A stretch of 64,000 nt of DNA from Enterovibrio gelatinilyticus (GTDB lineage: Bacteria; Pseudomonadota; Gammaproteobacteria; Enterobacterales; Vibrionaceae), in contig NZ_JAJUBC010000031.1 in NCBI RefSeq assembly GCF_028683095.1, positions 1-64,000 of the forward strand, written 5' to 3'. Shown here piece after piece: positions 19,808-29,238 of the stretch (positions are counted from its first letter, which is position 1; every line of letters starts with the position of its first letter). Below the pieces are notes generated by a model that had not been told where the DNA came from, ran no database searches, and saw only the letters and a program-made list of their open reading frames with translations. The position numbers and the translations under genes are program-made.

Positions 19808-20794
19808 ATGAGCGACGCGCAATTTAACTACCAACAACTGACCCCCGACACGCTGCTCAATGCACTCGAGTCGGTCGGCATTCGTCCTGAGTCTGGTTTA
19901 CTGGCGCTAAACAGCTATGAGAACCGCGTCTATCAGTTTCAAGATGAAGAACGTCGCCGTCTGGTGACCAAGTTTTATCGCCCACAACGCTGGAGCGATG
20001 AGCAAATCCTCGAAGAGCATCAATTCGCCCTTGATTTAGAAGACGCCGACATTCCTGTGGCAGCTCCTATGCAGCTCAACGGAACCACCCTGTTCACTTA
20101 CGACGGCTATCGTTTTGCGGTTTTCCCCAGTGTTGGTGGACGTTCGTTTGAAGTGGACAACTGGGATCAGCTTGAAATGGTGGGGCGCTTTCTGGGGCGT
20201 ATTCATCAAGTGGGTACAAGCAATCCATTTATTCATCGCCCAACATTGGGTCTTGAAGAATATGTCCTGCAGCCTCGCCGCGAGCTCGAAAACAGTACGT
20301 TCATTCCAATGCATCTCGAAAACAGCTTTTTTTCTGATCTCGATCGATTGATTGGCGTACTGACATCGCAATGGAACAATCAGTGGCCGAGTATTCGTCT
20401 TCATGGCGACTGCCACCCAAGCAATATTCTGTGGCGAGATGGGCCAATGTTCGTCGATCTCGACGATGCGCGAAACGGACCCGCCATTCAGGACATCTGG
20501 ATGTTACTCAATGGCGATCGAGGTGATCGACTCGCACAACTCGATACCATTGCGGAAGCCTACTCGGAATTCCACGATTTTCCGCATCAACAGTTGCAAC
20601 TTATTGAACCTTTGCGTGGTCTCAGAATGGTGCACTACATGGCGTGGCTGGCAAAACGTTGGCAAGATCCTGCATTTCCTCGTGCATTTCCTTGGTTTGC
20701 TGAGGCAAAATACTGGGAAAATCAGGTCCTCGCCTTTAAAGAACAATTAGCGGCACTAGAGGAACCCGTGCTGTCACTAACGCCTCAATGGTAG
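19808..20794 (+). CDS. srkA: Stress response kinase A (YihE/RdoA), APH-fold protein kinase
   Basis: A 328-residue Ser/Thr protein kinase of the aminoglycoside-phosphotransferase fold, linked in E. coli to Cpx stress and to survival by opposing MazF-mediated death. The catalytic loop HGDCHPSNILW and the metal-binding FVDLDDARNGP motif are both present, as is the substrate-lobe motif ENRVYQFQDE. The length equals that of E. coli SrkA. It lies 36 bases before dsbA and, as in E. coli, probably shares its transcript. Confidence 0.94.
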   Translation: MSDAQFNYQQLTPDTLLNALESVGIRPESGLLALNSYENRVYQFQDEERRRLVTKFYRPQRWSDEQILEEHQFALDLEDADIPVAAPMQLNGTTLFTYDGYRFAVFPSVGGRSFEVDNWDQLEMVGRFLGRIHQVGTSNPFIHRPTLGLEEYVLQPRRELENSTFIPMHLENSFFSDLDRLIGVLTSQWNNQWPSIRLHGDCHPSNILWRDGPMFVDLDDARNGPAIQDIWMLLNGDRGDRLAQLDTIAEAYSEFHDFPHQQLQLIEPLRGLRMVHYMAWLAKRWQDPAFPRAFPWFAEAKYWENQVLAFKEQLAALEEPVLSLTPQW

Positions 20795-20830
20795 GCCGAA
20801 TAATAACAATACCCAGGGAGAAAGAACGTT

Positions 20831-21433
20831 ATGTTGAAAAAATTGTTAGCCTTTGCAGCAGTCACTATGCTGGCATTTTCGGCACATGCAGCACGCTTTA
20901 ATGCGGGTGAAGATTATCAAGTATTGGATTTGCCAAAAACCGAGTCGCCAACCGTGACCGAATTCTTTTCTTTCTACTGTCCGCATTGCAACAAAAGCCA
21001 AGGCTTGATGGCAGAACTGAAAAAGCAGATCCCAGAGAATGTCGCCTTTAACAAGAACCATGTTTCTTTTATGGGTGGCAATATGGGTAAATCGCTAAGC
21101 AAAGCGCAAGCAACTGCGGTTATGCTCGGCGTGGAAGACAAAATGATGCCGGTAATTTTCAACCGTATTCACCTTCTGCAAAAACCACCACGTGATGATG
21201 AAGAGCTACGTCAGATGTTCATTGATGAAGGCGTAGACGCCGCGCAATATGACGGCACCTTCAACAGCTTTGCTGCAAACGCAATGGCAAACCGCTTTGA
21301 TAAAGCATTCCAAGCATCAGGCCTTCGTGGTGTGCCTGCGGTTATCGTTAACGGTAGATACCACGTGACTCCGAAAACCATCAAATCCACTGATGATTAC
21401 TTTGCGCTGGTGAACTTCCTGCTTACGCAATAA
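20831..21433 (+). CDS. dsbA: Periplasmic thiol:disulfide oxidoreductase DsbA
   Basis: Main periplasmic disulfide-forming enzyme. The 200-residue precursor has a signal peptide (1-20, ending SAHA), a thioredoxin fold, the active site C50-P-H-C53 and the cis-proline loop RGVPAV. The CPHC dipeptide is the DsbA-type signature. It is homologous to V. cholerae TcpG. It follows srkA and ends at a strong terminator. Confidence 0.97.
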   Translation: MLKKLLAFAAVTMLAFSAHAARFNAGEDYQVLDLPKTESPTVTEFFSFYCPHCNKSQGLMAELKKQIPENVAFNKNHVSFMGGNMGKSLSKAQATAVMLGVEDKMMPVIFNRIHLLQKPPRDDEELRQMFIDEGVDAAQYDGTFNSFAANAMANRFDKAFQASGLRGVPAVIVNGRYHVTPKTIKSTDDYFALVNFLLTQ

Positions 21434-21446
21434 GAAATTCAGATAT

Positions 21447-21473
21447 AAAAAAGGGCCTATTGGCCCTTTTTTT
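21447..21473. terminator. Bidirectional terminator between dsbA and the acyltransferase gene
   Basis: Arms AAAAAAGGGCC and GGCCCTTTTTT around a short TATT loop, with A and T runs on either side; it can serve both convergent genes. Confidence 0.9.
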
Positions 21474-21489
21474 GTTTCTCGCCCAGCAA

Positions 21490-22404
21490 TTACGCTGCAT
21501 TCGATTCTCGCGATGAGTCTATGTATTGGTGAACGCCTTCACCATAGATAGCACTTAGCTCACTGTCTTTCTCTTGCCAATGTTGATAAAGCCACTGCTG
21601 AAAATCACGCTTAAAGGCTTTGTCATTAAAGTAATCCCCCGTGACCTGAGCATCAACTGGCAAGGAATCAATCCGAACGACAATCTTTTTCATCTTCCCA
21701 GATAGCAGCGCTTTAAAAGGCAACACTCGGTTTTCCGGATAGGCGACGGTGACATTAATAATGGCATCAAATTGATCGCCCATTGCACCCAAGGTGTAGG
21801 CAATACCACCCGTTTTTGGCGCAAGGAGATGAGTAAACGGCGAACAAGTTTGGCGGTGTTTTTCAGGCGTAAAACGCGTTCCTTCCACAAAATTGACGAC
21901 AGTTGTGGGGGTTTGACGAAAGCGCTCACACGATTTTCGCGTTGTGGCTAAATCACGCCCGCGCTTGTGTGGATGCTTAAGTAAATACTGACGTGAGTAA
22001 CGTTTCATAAAAGGCATATCCACCGCCCAACAGGCTACCCCTAAAAACGGGACATACAAAAGCTCCTGCTTAAGGAAAAACTTCGCCATTGGAATACGGT
22101 TACGAAACACGGAGAAAACAACCACAATGTCCGTCCAGCTTAGGTGATTGCAAATCAGCAAGTACCAGCCTTCTTTACTGAGAGATTCCCCGCCTTGCAC
22201 GTCCCATTCTACCGAGGAGGTCAGATTCAACATTTTGTGATTAAGCGTTGCCCAGACCCACATGACCCCGTTACTGATCCGCGTAATTGCTCTTTGCGCC
22301 GCAGTAAAAGGCAGTATCAGTTTGATGAGCGCCAATAGACAGAGAAACAAAGCGCTCACTGCCGTATTGAGGCTGACAAAAAGCAGGTTCAGGAGCAAAA
22401 CCAA
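21490..22404 (-). CDS. 1-acyl-glycerol-3-phosphate acyltransferase family protein (YihG-like)
   Basis: A 304-residue membrane-associated acyltransferase. One or two hydrophobic segments at the N-terminus are followed by the PlsC-domain motifs: NHLSWTD (the HX4D catalytic site), RYSRQYL and VEGTRFTPEK. E. coli YihG, also next to dsbA, is an accessory 1-acylglycerol-3-phosphate acyltransferase; the same activity is inferred here and the exact acyl preference is unknown. It is transcribed alone on the minus strand, 133 bases from comM. Confidence 0.87.
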   Translation of the reverse strand: MVLLLNLLFVSLNTAVSALFLCLLALIKLILPFTAAQRAITRISNGVMWVWATLNHKMLNLTSSVEWDVQGGESLSKEGWYLLICNHLSWTDIVVVFSVFRNRIPMAKFFLKQELLYVPFLGVACWAVDMPFMKRYSRQYLLKHPHKRGRDLATTRKSCERFRQTPTTVVNFVEGTRFTPEKHRQTCSPFTHLLAPKTGGIAYTLGAMGDQFDAIINVTVAYPENRVLPFKALLSGKMKKIVVRIDSLPVDAQVTGDYFNDKAFKRDFQQWLYQHWQEKDSELSAIYGEGVHQYIDSSRESNAA

Positions 22405-22537
22405 ATCAATTATCCCTAAGCGGAAAATGCAGAATTCATCGAAGCCGTATGATACGACGCTGAAATAGAAAACACCATTCAGTTACACGCAGTGACTCAA
22501 GGTCAAAGGTTTCACCACCAATCACCCGCTCGCTTTC

Positions 22538-24064
22538 CTAACTTGCCAATGAGGTCAACTGTTTGAGTAATCGGTCCATGGCTCGATAGCCTAAAGCTTC
22601 TGCAAGGTGTCCACGTTGAATGTCTTGCTCGCCGGAAAGATCGGCAATGGTACGCGCCACTTTGATGATGCGATGATACGCCCGAATTGACAGCCCTAAG
22701 CGATGTAGCGCGGTCTCAAGAAAATCCGCATCCGCTTTTGATAGCGGACAATAGGTTTCAATTTCACGACTCGACAGCAAACAATTGACCTTACCTGCAC
22801 GCGCGAGCATCACGGCACGTGCGCGTTCTATCCGCGCTTTAACCACGCTGGTCGGTTCGCCGCGATCCCCCCCTTCCGCCAAGGTGCCTCGAGGCAAAGC
22901 AGGTATCTCAATGGATAAATCAAAGCGATCTAAAAATGGGCCAGACAAACGATTCAAGTAACGCAATGTGGCCTGCGGGTTAGATCGTGCCAACTGTCCT
23001 TCATAGTGACCCGTTGGACTTGGGTTTAGCGCCCCGACTAACTGAAAGCGAGAAGGGAAAAGGGTTTTACTGTTGGCTCGAGAGATCATGACTTCGCCTG
23101 ACTCTAATGGCTCTCTCAACGAATCTAAGACTTTGCGTTCGAACTCGGGCATCTCATCAAGAAAAAGAATGCCATTGTGCGCCAAAGAGATTTCGCCCGG
23201 TTTCGGCACAGTACCTCCGCCCACCAACGCAGCCATGGAGCTAGAATGGTGAGGCGAACGAAACGGTCGCTGACGCCAATTCCCCTCATGAAGCGGACGC
23301 TCTGTCAGAGAAGTAATGGCTGCGGTTTCAAGTGCCTCGGTATCACTCATGGGCGGAAGCAAATCCGCCATTCTCGACGCCAACATGGTTTTACCCGTCC
23401 CTGGTGGGCCCAAAAATAGCAAATTATGGGATCCAGCGGCTGAGATCTCTAGCGCGCGTTTGCCTTGTTGCTGACCAATAATGTCTTGCAGACAACGATG
23501 GTTTTCGTGCGTGACGGTCTCCATGTTGTCTGGCTCTTTTAACGATAAGTGACCTTGACCACTGAGATGTCGACACACAGCATTGAGATCAGGCGCGGAT
23601 AAATGCGTATCTCGCCCCACCAGCGCAACTTGGCCTCCGTTATCATCCGGCACCACTAAACGTCGCCCTGCCTCGCGACAAACAACCGCAGCGGGCAATG
23701 TGCCTTTCACGGCACGAAGCTGTCCTGAGAGCGCAAGTTCTCCAACAAACTCGTGTTGATTGAGTGTCGTCATTGGAATTTGACCAGAAGCCGCCAACAC
23801 GCCAAGCGCGATAGGTAAGTCAAATCGCCCGCCATCTTTGGGCAAGTCAGCAGGCGCAAGGTTGACAGTGATACGCCGGGCAGGAAATTCGAAGCCGGAA
23901 TTCACGATGGCACTACGCACGCGATCTCGCGCTTCTTTTACCGTCGTCTCAGCCAATCCAACCAAGTTGAAGGCAGGAAGACCATTACTGATATGAACTT
24001 CAACGGTCACTTGTGGTGCGCCGACACCGACACAAGCCCGGCTTTGAATAATGGCAAGATTCAT
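22538..24064 (-). CDS. comM: Competence-related hexameric helicase ComM (YifB, Mg-chelatase-like)
   Basis: A 508-residue AAA+ protein with an N-terminal Lon-protease-like domain (1-170), a Mg-chelatase AAA+ module with Walker A GPPGTGKTMLA and Walker B GILFLDEMPEF, and a C-terminal helical domain. In Vibrio and Acinetobacter ComM promotes branch migration during natural transformation. Together with dprA (6405) it points to a transformable lineage. It is divergent from ilvLGMEDA across a 215-base region that contains a strong inverted repeat. Confidence 0.95.
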   Translation of the reverse strand: MNLAIIQSRACVGVGAPQVTVEVHISNGLPAFNLVGLAETTVKEARDRVRSAIVNSGFEFPARRITVNLAPADLPKDGGRFDLPIALGVLAASGQIPMTTLNQHEFVGELALSGQLRAVKGTLPAAVVCREAGRRLVVPDDNGGQVALVGRDTHLSAPDLNAVCRHLSGQGHLSLKEPDNMETVTHENHRCLQDIIGQQQGKRALEISAAGSHNLLFLGPPGTGKTMLASRMADLLPPMSDTEALETAAITSLTERPLHEGNWRQRPFRSPHHSSSMAALVGGGTVPKPGEISLAHNGILFLDEMPEFERKVLDSLREPLESGEVMISRANSKTLFPSRFQLVGALNPSPTGHYEGQLARSNPQATLRYLNRLSGPFLDRFDLSIEIPALPRGTLAEGGDRGEPTSVVKARIERARAVMLARAGKVNCLLSSREIETYCPLSKADADFLETALHRLGLSIRAYHRIIKVARTIADLSGEQDIQRGHLAEALGYRAMDRLLKQLTSLAS

Positions 24065-24145
24065 AACGCCCCGTAGCTATCTATTTAACTATCAACTAGT
24101 TAAGTGCATAAAGAGATAGTATTACTGCATTACGATGCTAAAAAA

Positions 24146-24167
24146 GTAAAAACTGGTCAGTTTTTAC
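24146..24167. repeat. Perfect 10-bp inverted repeat between comM and ilvL
   Basis: Arms GTAAAAACTG (24146-24155) and CAGTTTTTAC (24158-24167) are perfect complements separated by only two bases. The tight centre suits a dimeric protein operator better than an RNA hairpin. It lies 81 bases upstream of comM and 62 bases upstream of the ilv -35, so it could act on either promoter. No regulator is identified. Confidence 0.7.
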
Positions 24168-24228
24168 TTGTCATGCGACGAACGTCTGTGATACCACTAG
24201 GGGCAGACAACAAGTATGCAAACAAACA

Positions 24229-24257
24229 TTGACATAAACGCTCATCACCTAACATTC
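24229..24257 (+). promoter_or_regulatory. Candidate ilvLGMEDA promoter
   Basis: Consensus -35 TTGACA at 24229-24234 and, 17 bases on, a poor -10 (ACATTC, 24252-24257). Transcription would begin about 15-20 bases before the leader peptide start at 24280. Confidence 0.5.
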
Positions 24258-24279
24258 GGTGGTTAACGTAAGAGAAAAA

Positions 24280-24366
24280 ATGAATTTATCAACTCGCGCC
24301 CTCGTCATTATTATTTCAATTATCGTGGTGGTACTACCGCGAGGGGCAGCGACGTTTAGAAAGTAA
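24280..24366 (+). CDS. ilvL: ilv operon leader peptide
   Basis: A 28-residue leader peptide that controls attenuation of ilvGMEDA. Its middle reads ALVIIISIIVVVL: 5 Ile, 4 Val and 3 Leu codons in 28. Ribosome stalling at these codons when charged Ile-, Val- or Leu-tRNA is scarce would favour the antiterminator and let transcription proceed. The stop is 16 bases before a strong terminator hairpin (24383-24414). It is too short for the ordinary ORF threshold and is easily missed. Confidence 0.93.
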   Translation: MNLSTRALVIIISIIVVVLPRGAATFRK

Positions 24367-24382
24367 CAAAAACATCGCAACC

Positions 24383-24414
24383 AGCCCCCGCATCGAAAGG
24401 TTCGGGGGCTTTTT
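24383..24414 (+). terminator. Attenuator terminator of the ilv operon
   Basis: Arms AGCCCCCG and CGGGGGCT with a 12-base loop, followed by TTTT. It lies between the ilvL leader peptide and ilvG, the classical position of an attenuator. Confidence 0.9.
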
Positions 24415-24521
24415 AACATTGGAAGTCCGGTTGTAAACGCATAAGGAAAACGCGGTATGGAAACACCACAGGAAGCAGGGCAACAGCGCTTCTCTCTCAA
24501 TTCAACAGAGGGGAAGCTCAA

Positions 24522-26168
24522 ATGACAGGTGCACAGTTAGTAGTAAGCGCATTGCGCGAGCAAGGCGTAGAAACCATCTTCGGTTACCCAGGCGGCGCTA
24601 TCATGCCCGTTTACGATGCCCTTTATGACGGTGGCCTTGATCACGTACTTTGTCGCCATGAACAAGGTGCTGCGATGGCTGCTATCGGTTATGCACGTTC
24701 AACTGGCGGTGTGGGCGTCTGCCTTGCCACCTCCGGCCCTGGTGCGACCAACCTGATCACCGGCCTCGCTGATGCCATGATGGACTCCGTGCCTATTGTC
24801 GCTATCACAGGTCAAGTCGCCAGCCCCCTTATCGGTACCGATGCCTTTCAAGAAGTCGACGTACTCGGCCTTTCCCTTGCGTGTACCAAACACAGTTTTC
24901 TGGTAACTGATCAACGTGATTTAGCCAAAACCCTGGCAGAAGCCTTTGTGGTTGCTAAAGAAGGCCGTCCCGGCCCTGTGCTGGTGGATATCGCTAAAGA
25001 TGTTCAACTCGGACAGATCGACGAGACAACCGCGCCGAACATTCCTTTGCCTTCCGCACCAAACGTGTCAGTCACATCACTGCAAGAAGCCAACGCGCTG
25101 ATTGCCGCAAGCAAGCAGCCTATCGTGTATGTCGGCGGGGGTGTTCAATTGGCACACGCAACAGACACGCTGCGCCAATTTCTGAATCACAGCCAAATCC
25201 CTGCAACCTGCACATTAAAAGGGTTAGGGTCGGTACATCGCGATTACCCGTACTACTTAGGTATGTTAGGTATGCATGGCACAAAAGCCGCTAACCTCGC
25301 GGTTCAACAATCCGATCTCTTGATTGCAATTGGTGCTCGCTTTGATGACCGCGTGACCGGAAAGCTCGATACCTTCGCACCGAATGCGACCGTGGTGCAC
25401 ATCGATATTGATGCCGCAGAGTTTAATAAGCTTCGCCGTGCAAACGTCCCTCTTCGCGGCGATCTGAATGTCGTCTTACCACAGCTTGGTGAGCCCGCTG
25501 ATATCTCCGAGTGGCAAGAGAGCATCGACACCATGATGAAAGATTTCGGTTGGCGATATGATCATCCGGGCGACGCCATCTATGCGCCGCTGCTGTTAAA
25601 GCAACTTTCTGACATGATGCCAGATTCAACCGTGGTCGCGACCGATGTAGGGCAACACCAAATGTGGGTTGCTCAGCACGTACAACCACGTCGCCCTGAA
25701 AACTTACTGACATCAGCAGGGCTCGGCACCATGGGCTTTGGCTTACCCGCCGCCATGGGCGCAAAAATGGCAAGGCCAAAAGATCAGGTTGTATTAGTTT
25801 CGGGAGATGGTTCATTTATGATGAACGTTCAAGAGCTAGGAACCTTAAAACGACGTAATATACCCGTCAAAATGGTGCTGTTGGATAATCAGCGCTTAGG
25901 GATGGTTCGTCAGTGGCAGGAGCTGTTTTTCGACAAACGCTTTAGCGAAACCAATTTGTCTGACAACCCGGATTTTGTCACGCTCGCAAGCGCGTTCAAC
26001 ATTCCTGGGAAGACCATCACCTGTAAAGAAGAGGTCATCCCTGCTCTGCAAGAGATGATGGCCAGTGACACAGCCTACCTGCTGCATGTTGCTATCTCAG
26101 AGGAAGAGAACGTATGGCCGCTGGTTCCACCCGGCGCCGCCAACCAGGATATGTTGGAGAGAACATGA
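24522..26168 (+). CDS. ilvG: Acetolactate synthase II, large (catalytic) subunit
   Basis: ThDP-dependent enzyme making acetolactate or acetohydroxybutyrate for valine, leucine and isoleucine. The 548 residues are intact, unlike the frameshifted ilvG of E. coli K-12. The N-terminal ThDP domain has the catalytic Glu in [10 protein letters not shown], the middle FAD-binding domain follows, and the C-terminal ThDP motif starts at GDGSFMMN and ends near LLDNQ. Its stop overlaps the ilvM start (ATGA), which suggests translational coupling. Confidence 0.96.
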   Translation: MTGAQLVVSALREQGVETIFGYPGGAIMPVYDALYDGGLDHVLCRHEQGAAMAAIGYARSTGGVGVCLATSGPGATNLITGLADAMMDSVPIVAITGQVASPLIGTDAFQEVDVLGLSLACTKHSFLVTDQRDLAKTLAEAFVVAKEGRPGPVLVDIAKDVQLGQIDETTAPNIPLPSAPNVSVTSLQEANALIAASKQPIVYVGGGVQLAHATDTLRQFLNHSQIPATCTLKGLGSVHRDYPYYLGMLGMHGTKAANLAVQQSDLLIAIGARFDDRVTGKLDTFAPNATVVHIDIDAAEFNKLRRANVPLRGDLNVVLPQLGEPADISEWQESIDTMMKDFGWRYDHPGDAIYAPLLLKQLSDMMPDSTVVATDVGQHQMWVAQHVQPRRPENLLTSAGLGTMGFGLPAAMGAKMARPKDQVVLVSGDGSFMMNVQELGTLKRRNIPVKMVLLDNQRLGMVRQWQELFFDKRFSETNLSDNPDFVTLASAFNIPGKTITCKEEVIPALQEMMASDTAYLLHVAISEEENVWPLVPPGAANQDMLERT

Positions 26169-26407
26169 GCCAATCACATACCCTCATTATTGAAGCGGAC
26201 GATAAGCCTGAATTGTTGGAGCGATTGCTTCGCATCGTGCGTCACCGTGGCTTTCGCCTTACCCGCTTAGACATGCATCATACAGACAGTAATGATGTGG
26301 TTGAAATTACCCTGAAGGTGGAAAGCACTCGCCCTGTTACCAACCTTCATAGCCAATTAGACAAATTATGGGATGTCTCACACGTACGTCTGCTCCCGCA
26401 AGAATAA
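26165..26407 (+). CDS. ilvM: Acetolactate synthase II, small (regulatory) subunit
   Basis: An 80-residue single-ACT-domain subunit that stabilises and activates IlvG. I start at the ATG at 26165 ([20 protein letters not shown]), which overlaps the ilvG stop by four bases and fits the family; the longer frame from 26114 only reads inside ilvG. ilvE follows after 30 bases. Confidence 0.92.
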   Translation: MSQSHTLIIEADDKPELLERLLRIVRHRGFRLTRLDMHHTDSNDVVEITLKVESTRPVTNLHSQLDKLWDVSHVRLLPQE

Positions 26408-26437
26408 CTGTAGTGCGTTACTAAAAAGGATGAATAC

Positions 26438-27373
26438 ATGGCAAACACAGCGGATTATATTTGGTCTAACGGTGAACTCATTCCTTGGCAAGATGCCACG
26501 GTTCACGTTCTGACTCACGCGATGCATTATGGTACCTCGGTGTTCGAAGGCATTCGTTGCTATGACACCCCGAACGGCCCTATCGTTTTCCGCCATCGTG
26601 AGCACATGCAGCGTCTGAAAGACAGTGCAAAAATCTACCGTTTCCCGATCCCATACAGCGTCGATGAGCTGATGGAAGCCTGTCGTGAAACCCTTCGCGC
26701 CAACAAACTCAACTCCGCCTACATTCGTCCATTGGGCTTTGTCGGCAATGTGGGTTTAGGTGTTTGCCCACCGCCAGAAACTGAAATGGATCTGATCATT
26801 GCCGCTTTCGGCTGGGGGTCTTACCTCGGCGAAGAAGCGCTAGCAAACGGTGTGGATGCGATGATTTCAAGCTGGAACCGCGCAGCACCAAACACCATTC
26901 CAACCGCCGCAAAAGCAGGGGGTAACTACCTATCTAGCTTGCTCGTTGGTGGTGAAGCACGTCGCCACGGCTATGCTGAAGGTATTGCATTGAGTGTTGA
27001 TGGTTACCTCTCAGAAGGTGCTGGCGAAAACTTGTTTGTGGTACGAAATGGCGTTATTTCTACGCCACCTGCCACCAGCGCAATTTTGCCTGGCATCACG
27101 CGTGATTCCATCATGATCCTTGCTCGTGACATGGGTTATGAAGTGCGCGAAGAAAATATCGCACGTGAAGCGCTGTACCTTGCCGATGAAGTGTTCATGA
27201 CAGGCACAGCCGCTGAAATAGTACCGGTTCGCAGCGTTGACCAAATCACCGTGGGTGAAGGCGCGCGTGGCCCAATTACAGAAAAAGTGCAATCCGCATT
27301 CTTTGGCCTGTTCAACGGCCAAACAGAAGACAAGTGGGGATGGCTCGATCCGGTCTCTCCGGAAGCCAAATAA
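26438..27373 (+). CDS. ilvE: Branched-chain amino acid aminotransferase
   Basis: PLP-dependent fold-type IV transaminase for the last step of Val, Leu and Ile synthesis. The 311 residues include HYGTSVFEGIRCY near the N-terminus, the PLP-lysine region PTAAKAGGNYLSS, and the cofactor-phosphate motif MTGTAAEIVPVRS. The length is normal. It is the third gene of ilvGMEDA, with AAAGGA before the ATG. Confidence 0.97.
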   Translation: MANTADYIWSNGELIPWQDATVHVLTHAMHYGTSVFEGIRCYDTPNGPIVFRHREHMQRLKDSAKIYRFPIPYSVDELMEACRETLRANKLNSAYIRPLGFVGNVGLGVCPPPETEMDLIIAAFGWGSYLGEEALANGVDAMISSWNRAAPNTIPTAAKAGGNYLSSLLVGGEARRHGYAEGIALSVDGYLSEGAGENLFVVRNGVISTPPATSAILPGITRDSIMILARDMGYEVREENIAREALYLADEVFMTGTAAEIVPVRSVDQITVGEGARGPITEKVQSAFFGLFNGQTEDKWGWLDPVSPEAK

Positions 27374-27394
27374 GCAGTAAAAGAGGACAAGGAA

Positions 27395-29236
27395 ATGCCT
27401 AAGTATCGTTCAGCCACCACCACACACGGTCGCAACATGGCCGGCGCACGCGCCCTTTGGCGTGCCACTGGCGTGAAAGATGAAGATTTCGGAAAACCCA
27501 TCATTGCCGTCGTGAACTCTTTTACCCAGTTCGTACCGGGACACGTTCACCTAAAAGACATGGGCCAACTCGTTGCACGTGAGATTGAAGAAGCTGGCGG
27601 TATCGCCAAAGAATTCAATACTATCGCCGTCGATGATGGTATCGCAATGGGTCACGGCGGCATGCTTTATAGCCTGCCATCACGTGAACTGATTGCTGAT
27701 TCCGTGGAATACATGGTCAATGCACACTGTGCGGATGCCATGGTCTGTATTTCGAACTGTGACAAAATCACCCCCGGAATGTTGATGGCTGCCATGCGCA
27801 TCAACATCCCCGTGATCTTTGTTTCTGGCGGCCCAATGGAAGCGGGTAAAACCAAGCTTTCTGATCAGATCTTAAAATTAGATCTGGTGGATGCCATGAT
27901 CCAAGGCGCCGATCCAAAAGTCTCAGACGAGCAAAGCGAGCAGATCGAACGATCAGCCTGCCCAACGTGTGGTTCATGCTCAGGCATGTTCACCGCTAAC
28001 TCCATGAACTGCTTGACTGAAGCGCTGGGCCTTAGCCAACCCGGTAACGGTTCAATGCTGGCAACCCACGCTGATCGCGAACAGTTGTTCCTAAAAGCGG
28101 GTCAGCGCATTGTTGATTTAACCAAGCGCTACTACGAACAAGACGATGCATCGGTATTGCCACGTAATATCGCAAGTCGTGCCGCCTTTGAGAACGCCAC
28201 CGCGCTCGACATCGCGATGGGTGGTTCAAGTAACACCGTGCTTCACCTTATCGCTGCTGCGCAAGAAGGTGAGATTGATTTCGACATGGATGATATCGAC
28301 CGCATGTCTCGTCGTGTTCCTCATCTTTGTAAAGTGGCTCCGTCTACCCAGCAATACCACATGGAAGACGTTCACCGTGCGGGCGGCGTTATCGCCATCT
28401 TGGGCGAATTGGCACGTGCCAATCTGCTCAATACCGACGTACCGACCGTCTTGGGTCAAACCATGGCTGACACCATTGCGCAATACGACATCATGGTGAC
28501 CGAAGACGAAGATGTGAAAACCTTCTTCCGTGCTGGCCCTGCGGGCATTCGCACCACCAAAGCCTTCTCACAAGATTGTCGCTGGGATACCGTCGATGAT
28601 GACCGAGTTAACGGTTGTATCCGTACTCGTGAAAATGCGTTCAGCCAAGAAGGCGGCCTTGCCGTGCTGAGTGGCAACCTCGCCGCAGATGGCTGTATCG
28701 TTAAAACTGCGGGTGTAGACGAAGAGAACCTGGTTTTCCGAGGCCCTGCTCATGTCTTCGAAGCGCAAGAAGATGCGGTTAACGGCATTCTGTCTGGCGC
28801 AGTAAAAGCAGGTGAAGTGGTTGTTATTCGTTACGAAGGTCCGAAAGGCGGCCCGGGTATGCAAGAAATGCTCTACCCAACCACCTATCTGAAATCCATG
28901 GGCTTAGGTAAAGCGTGTGCGTTAATCACCGATGGTCGCTTCTCTGGCGGTACCAGTGGTTTGTCTATCGGTCACGTTTCTCCAGAAGCAGCGAGTGGCG
29001 GTACGATCGGTTTGGTGAAGCAAGGCGACATCATTGCCATTGATATCCCTAACCGTTCAATTGTGCTGGAAGTGGATGACGCCGAACTGGCTACCCGTCG
29101 CGCAGAAACGGATGCGCGTGGTTGGAAACCCGTTTCACGTGAACGCGTTGTCTCATTGGCCCTTAAAGCCTATGCAAGCCTTGCAACCAGTGCCGATAAA
29201 GGTGCTGTTCGCGATAAAAGCAAACTGGAGGGGTAA
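27395..29236 (+). CDS. ilvD: Dihydroxy-acid dehydratase
   Basis: Iron-sulfur dehydratase that forms the 2-keto acids of the Val/Ile pathway. The 613-residue protein has the cluster and metal-site motifs: [13 protein letters not shown] around residue 120, [19 protein letters not shown] around residue 193, and [15 protein letters not shown] near the C-terminus. The length matches E. coli IlvD (616). It lies 21 bases after ilvE and 2 bases before ilvA. Confidence 0.97.
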   Translation: MPKYRSATTTHGRNMAGARALWRATGVKDEDFGKPIIAVVNSFTQFVPGHVHLKDMGQLVAREIEEAGGIAKEFNTIAVDDGIAMGHGGMLYSLPSRELIADSVEYMVNAHCADAMVCISNCDKITPGMLMAAMRINIPVIFVSGGPMEAGKTKLSDQILKLDLVDAMIQGADPKVSDEQSEQIERSACPTCGSCSGMFTANSMNCLTEALGLSQPGNGSMLATHADREQLFLKAGQRIVDLTKRYYEQDDASVLPRNIASRAAFENATALDIAMGGSSNTVLHLIAAAQEGEIDFDMDDIDRMSRRVPHLCKVAPSTQQYHMEDVHRAGGVIAILGELARANLLNTDVPTVLGQTMADTIAQYDIMVTEDEDVKTFFRAGPAGIRTTKAFSQDCRWDTVDDDRVNGCIRTRENAFSQEGGLAVLSGNLAADGCIVKTAGVDEENLVFRGPAHVFEAQEDAVNGILSGAVKAGEVVVIRYEGPKGGPGMQEMLYPTTYLKSMGLGKACALITDGRFSGGTSGLSIGHVSPEAASGGTIGLVKQGDIIAIDIPNRSIVLEVDDAELATRRAETDARGWKPVSRERVVSLALKAYASLATSADKGAVRDKSKLEG

Positions 29237-29238
29237 TC

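Noticed and set aside
24249-24521. Minus-strand 90-codon ORF over the ilv leader region
   Set aside because: It is antisense to ilvL and the attenuator hairpin; no coding signature.
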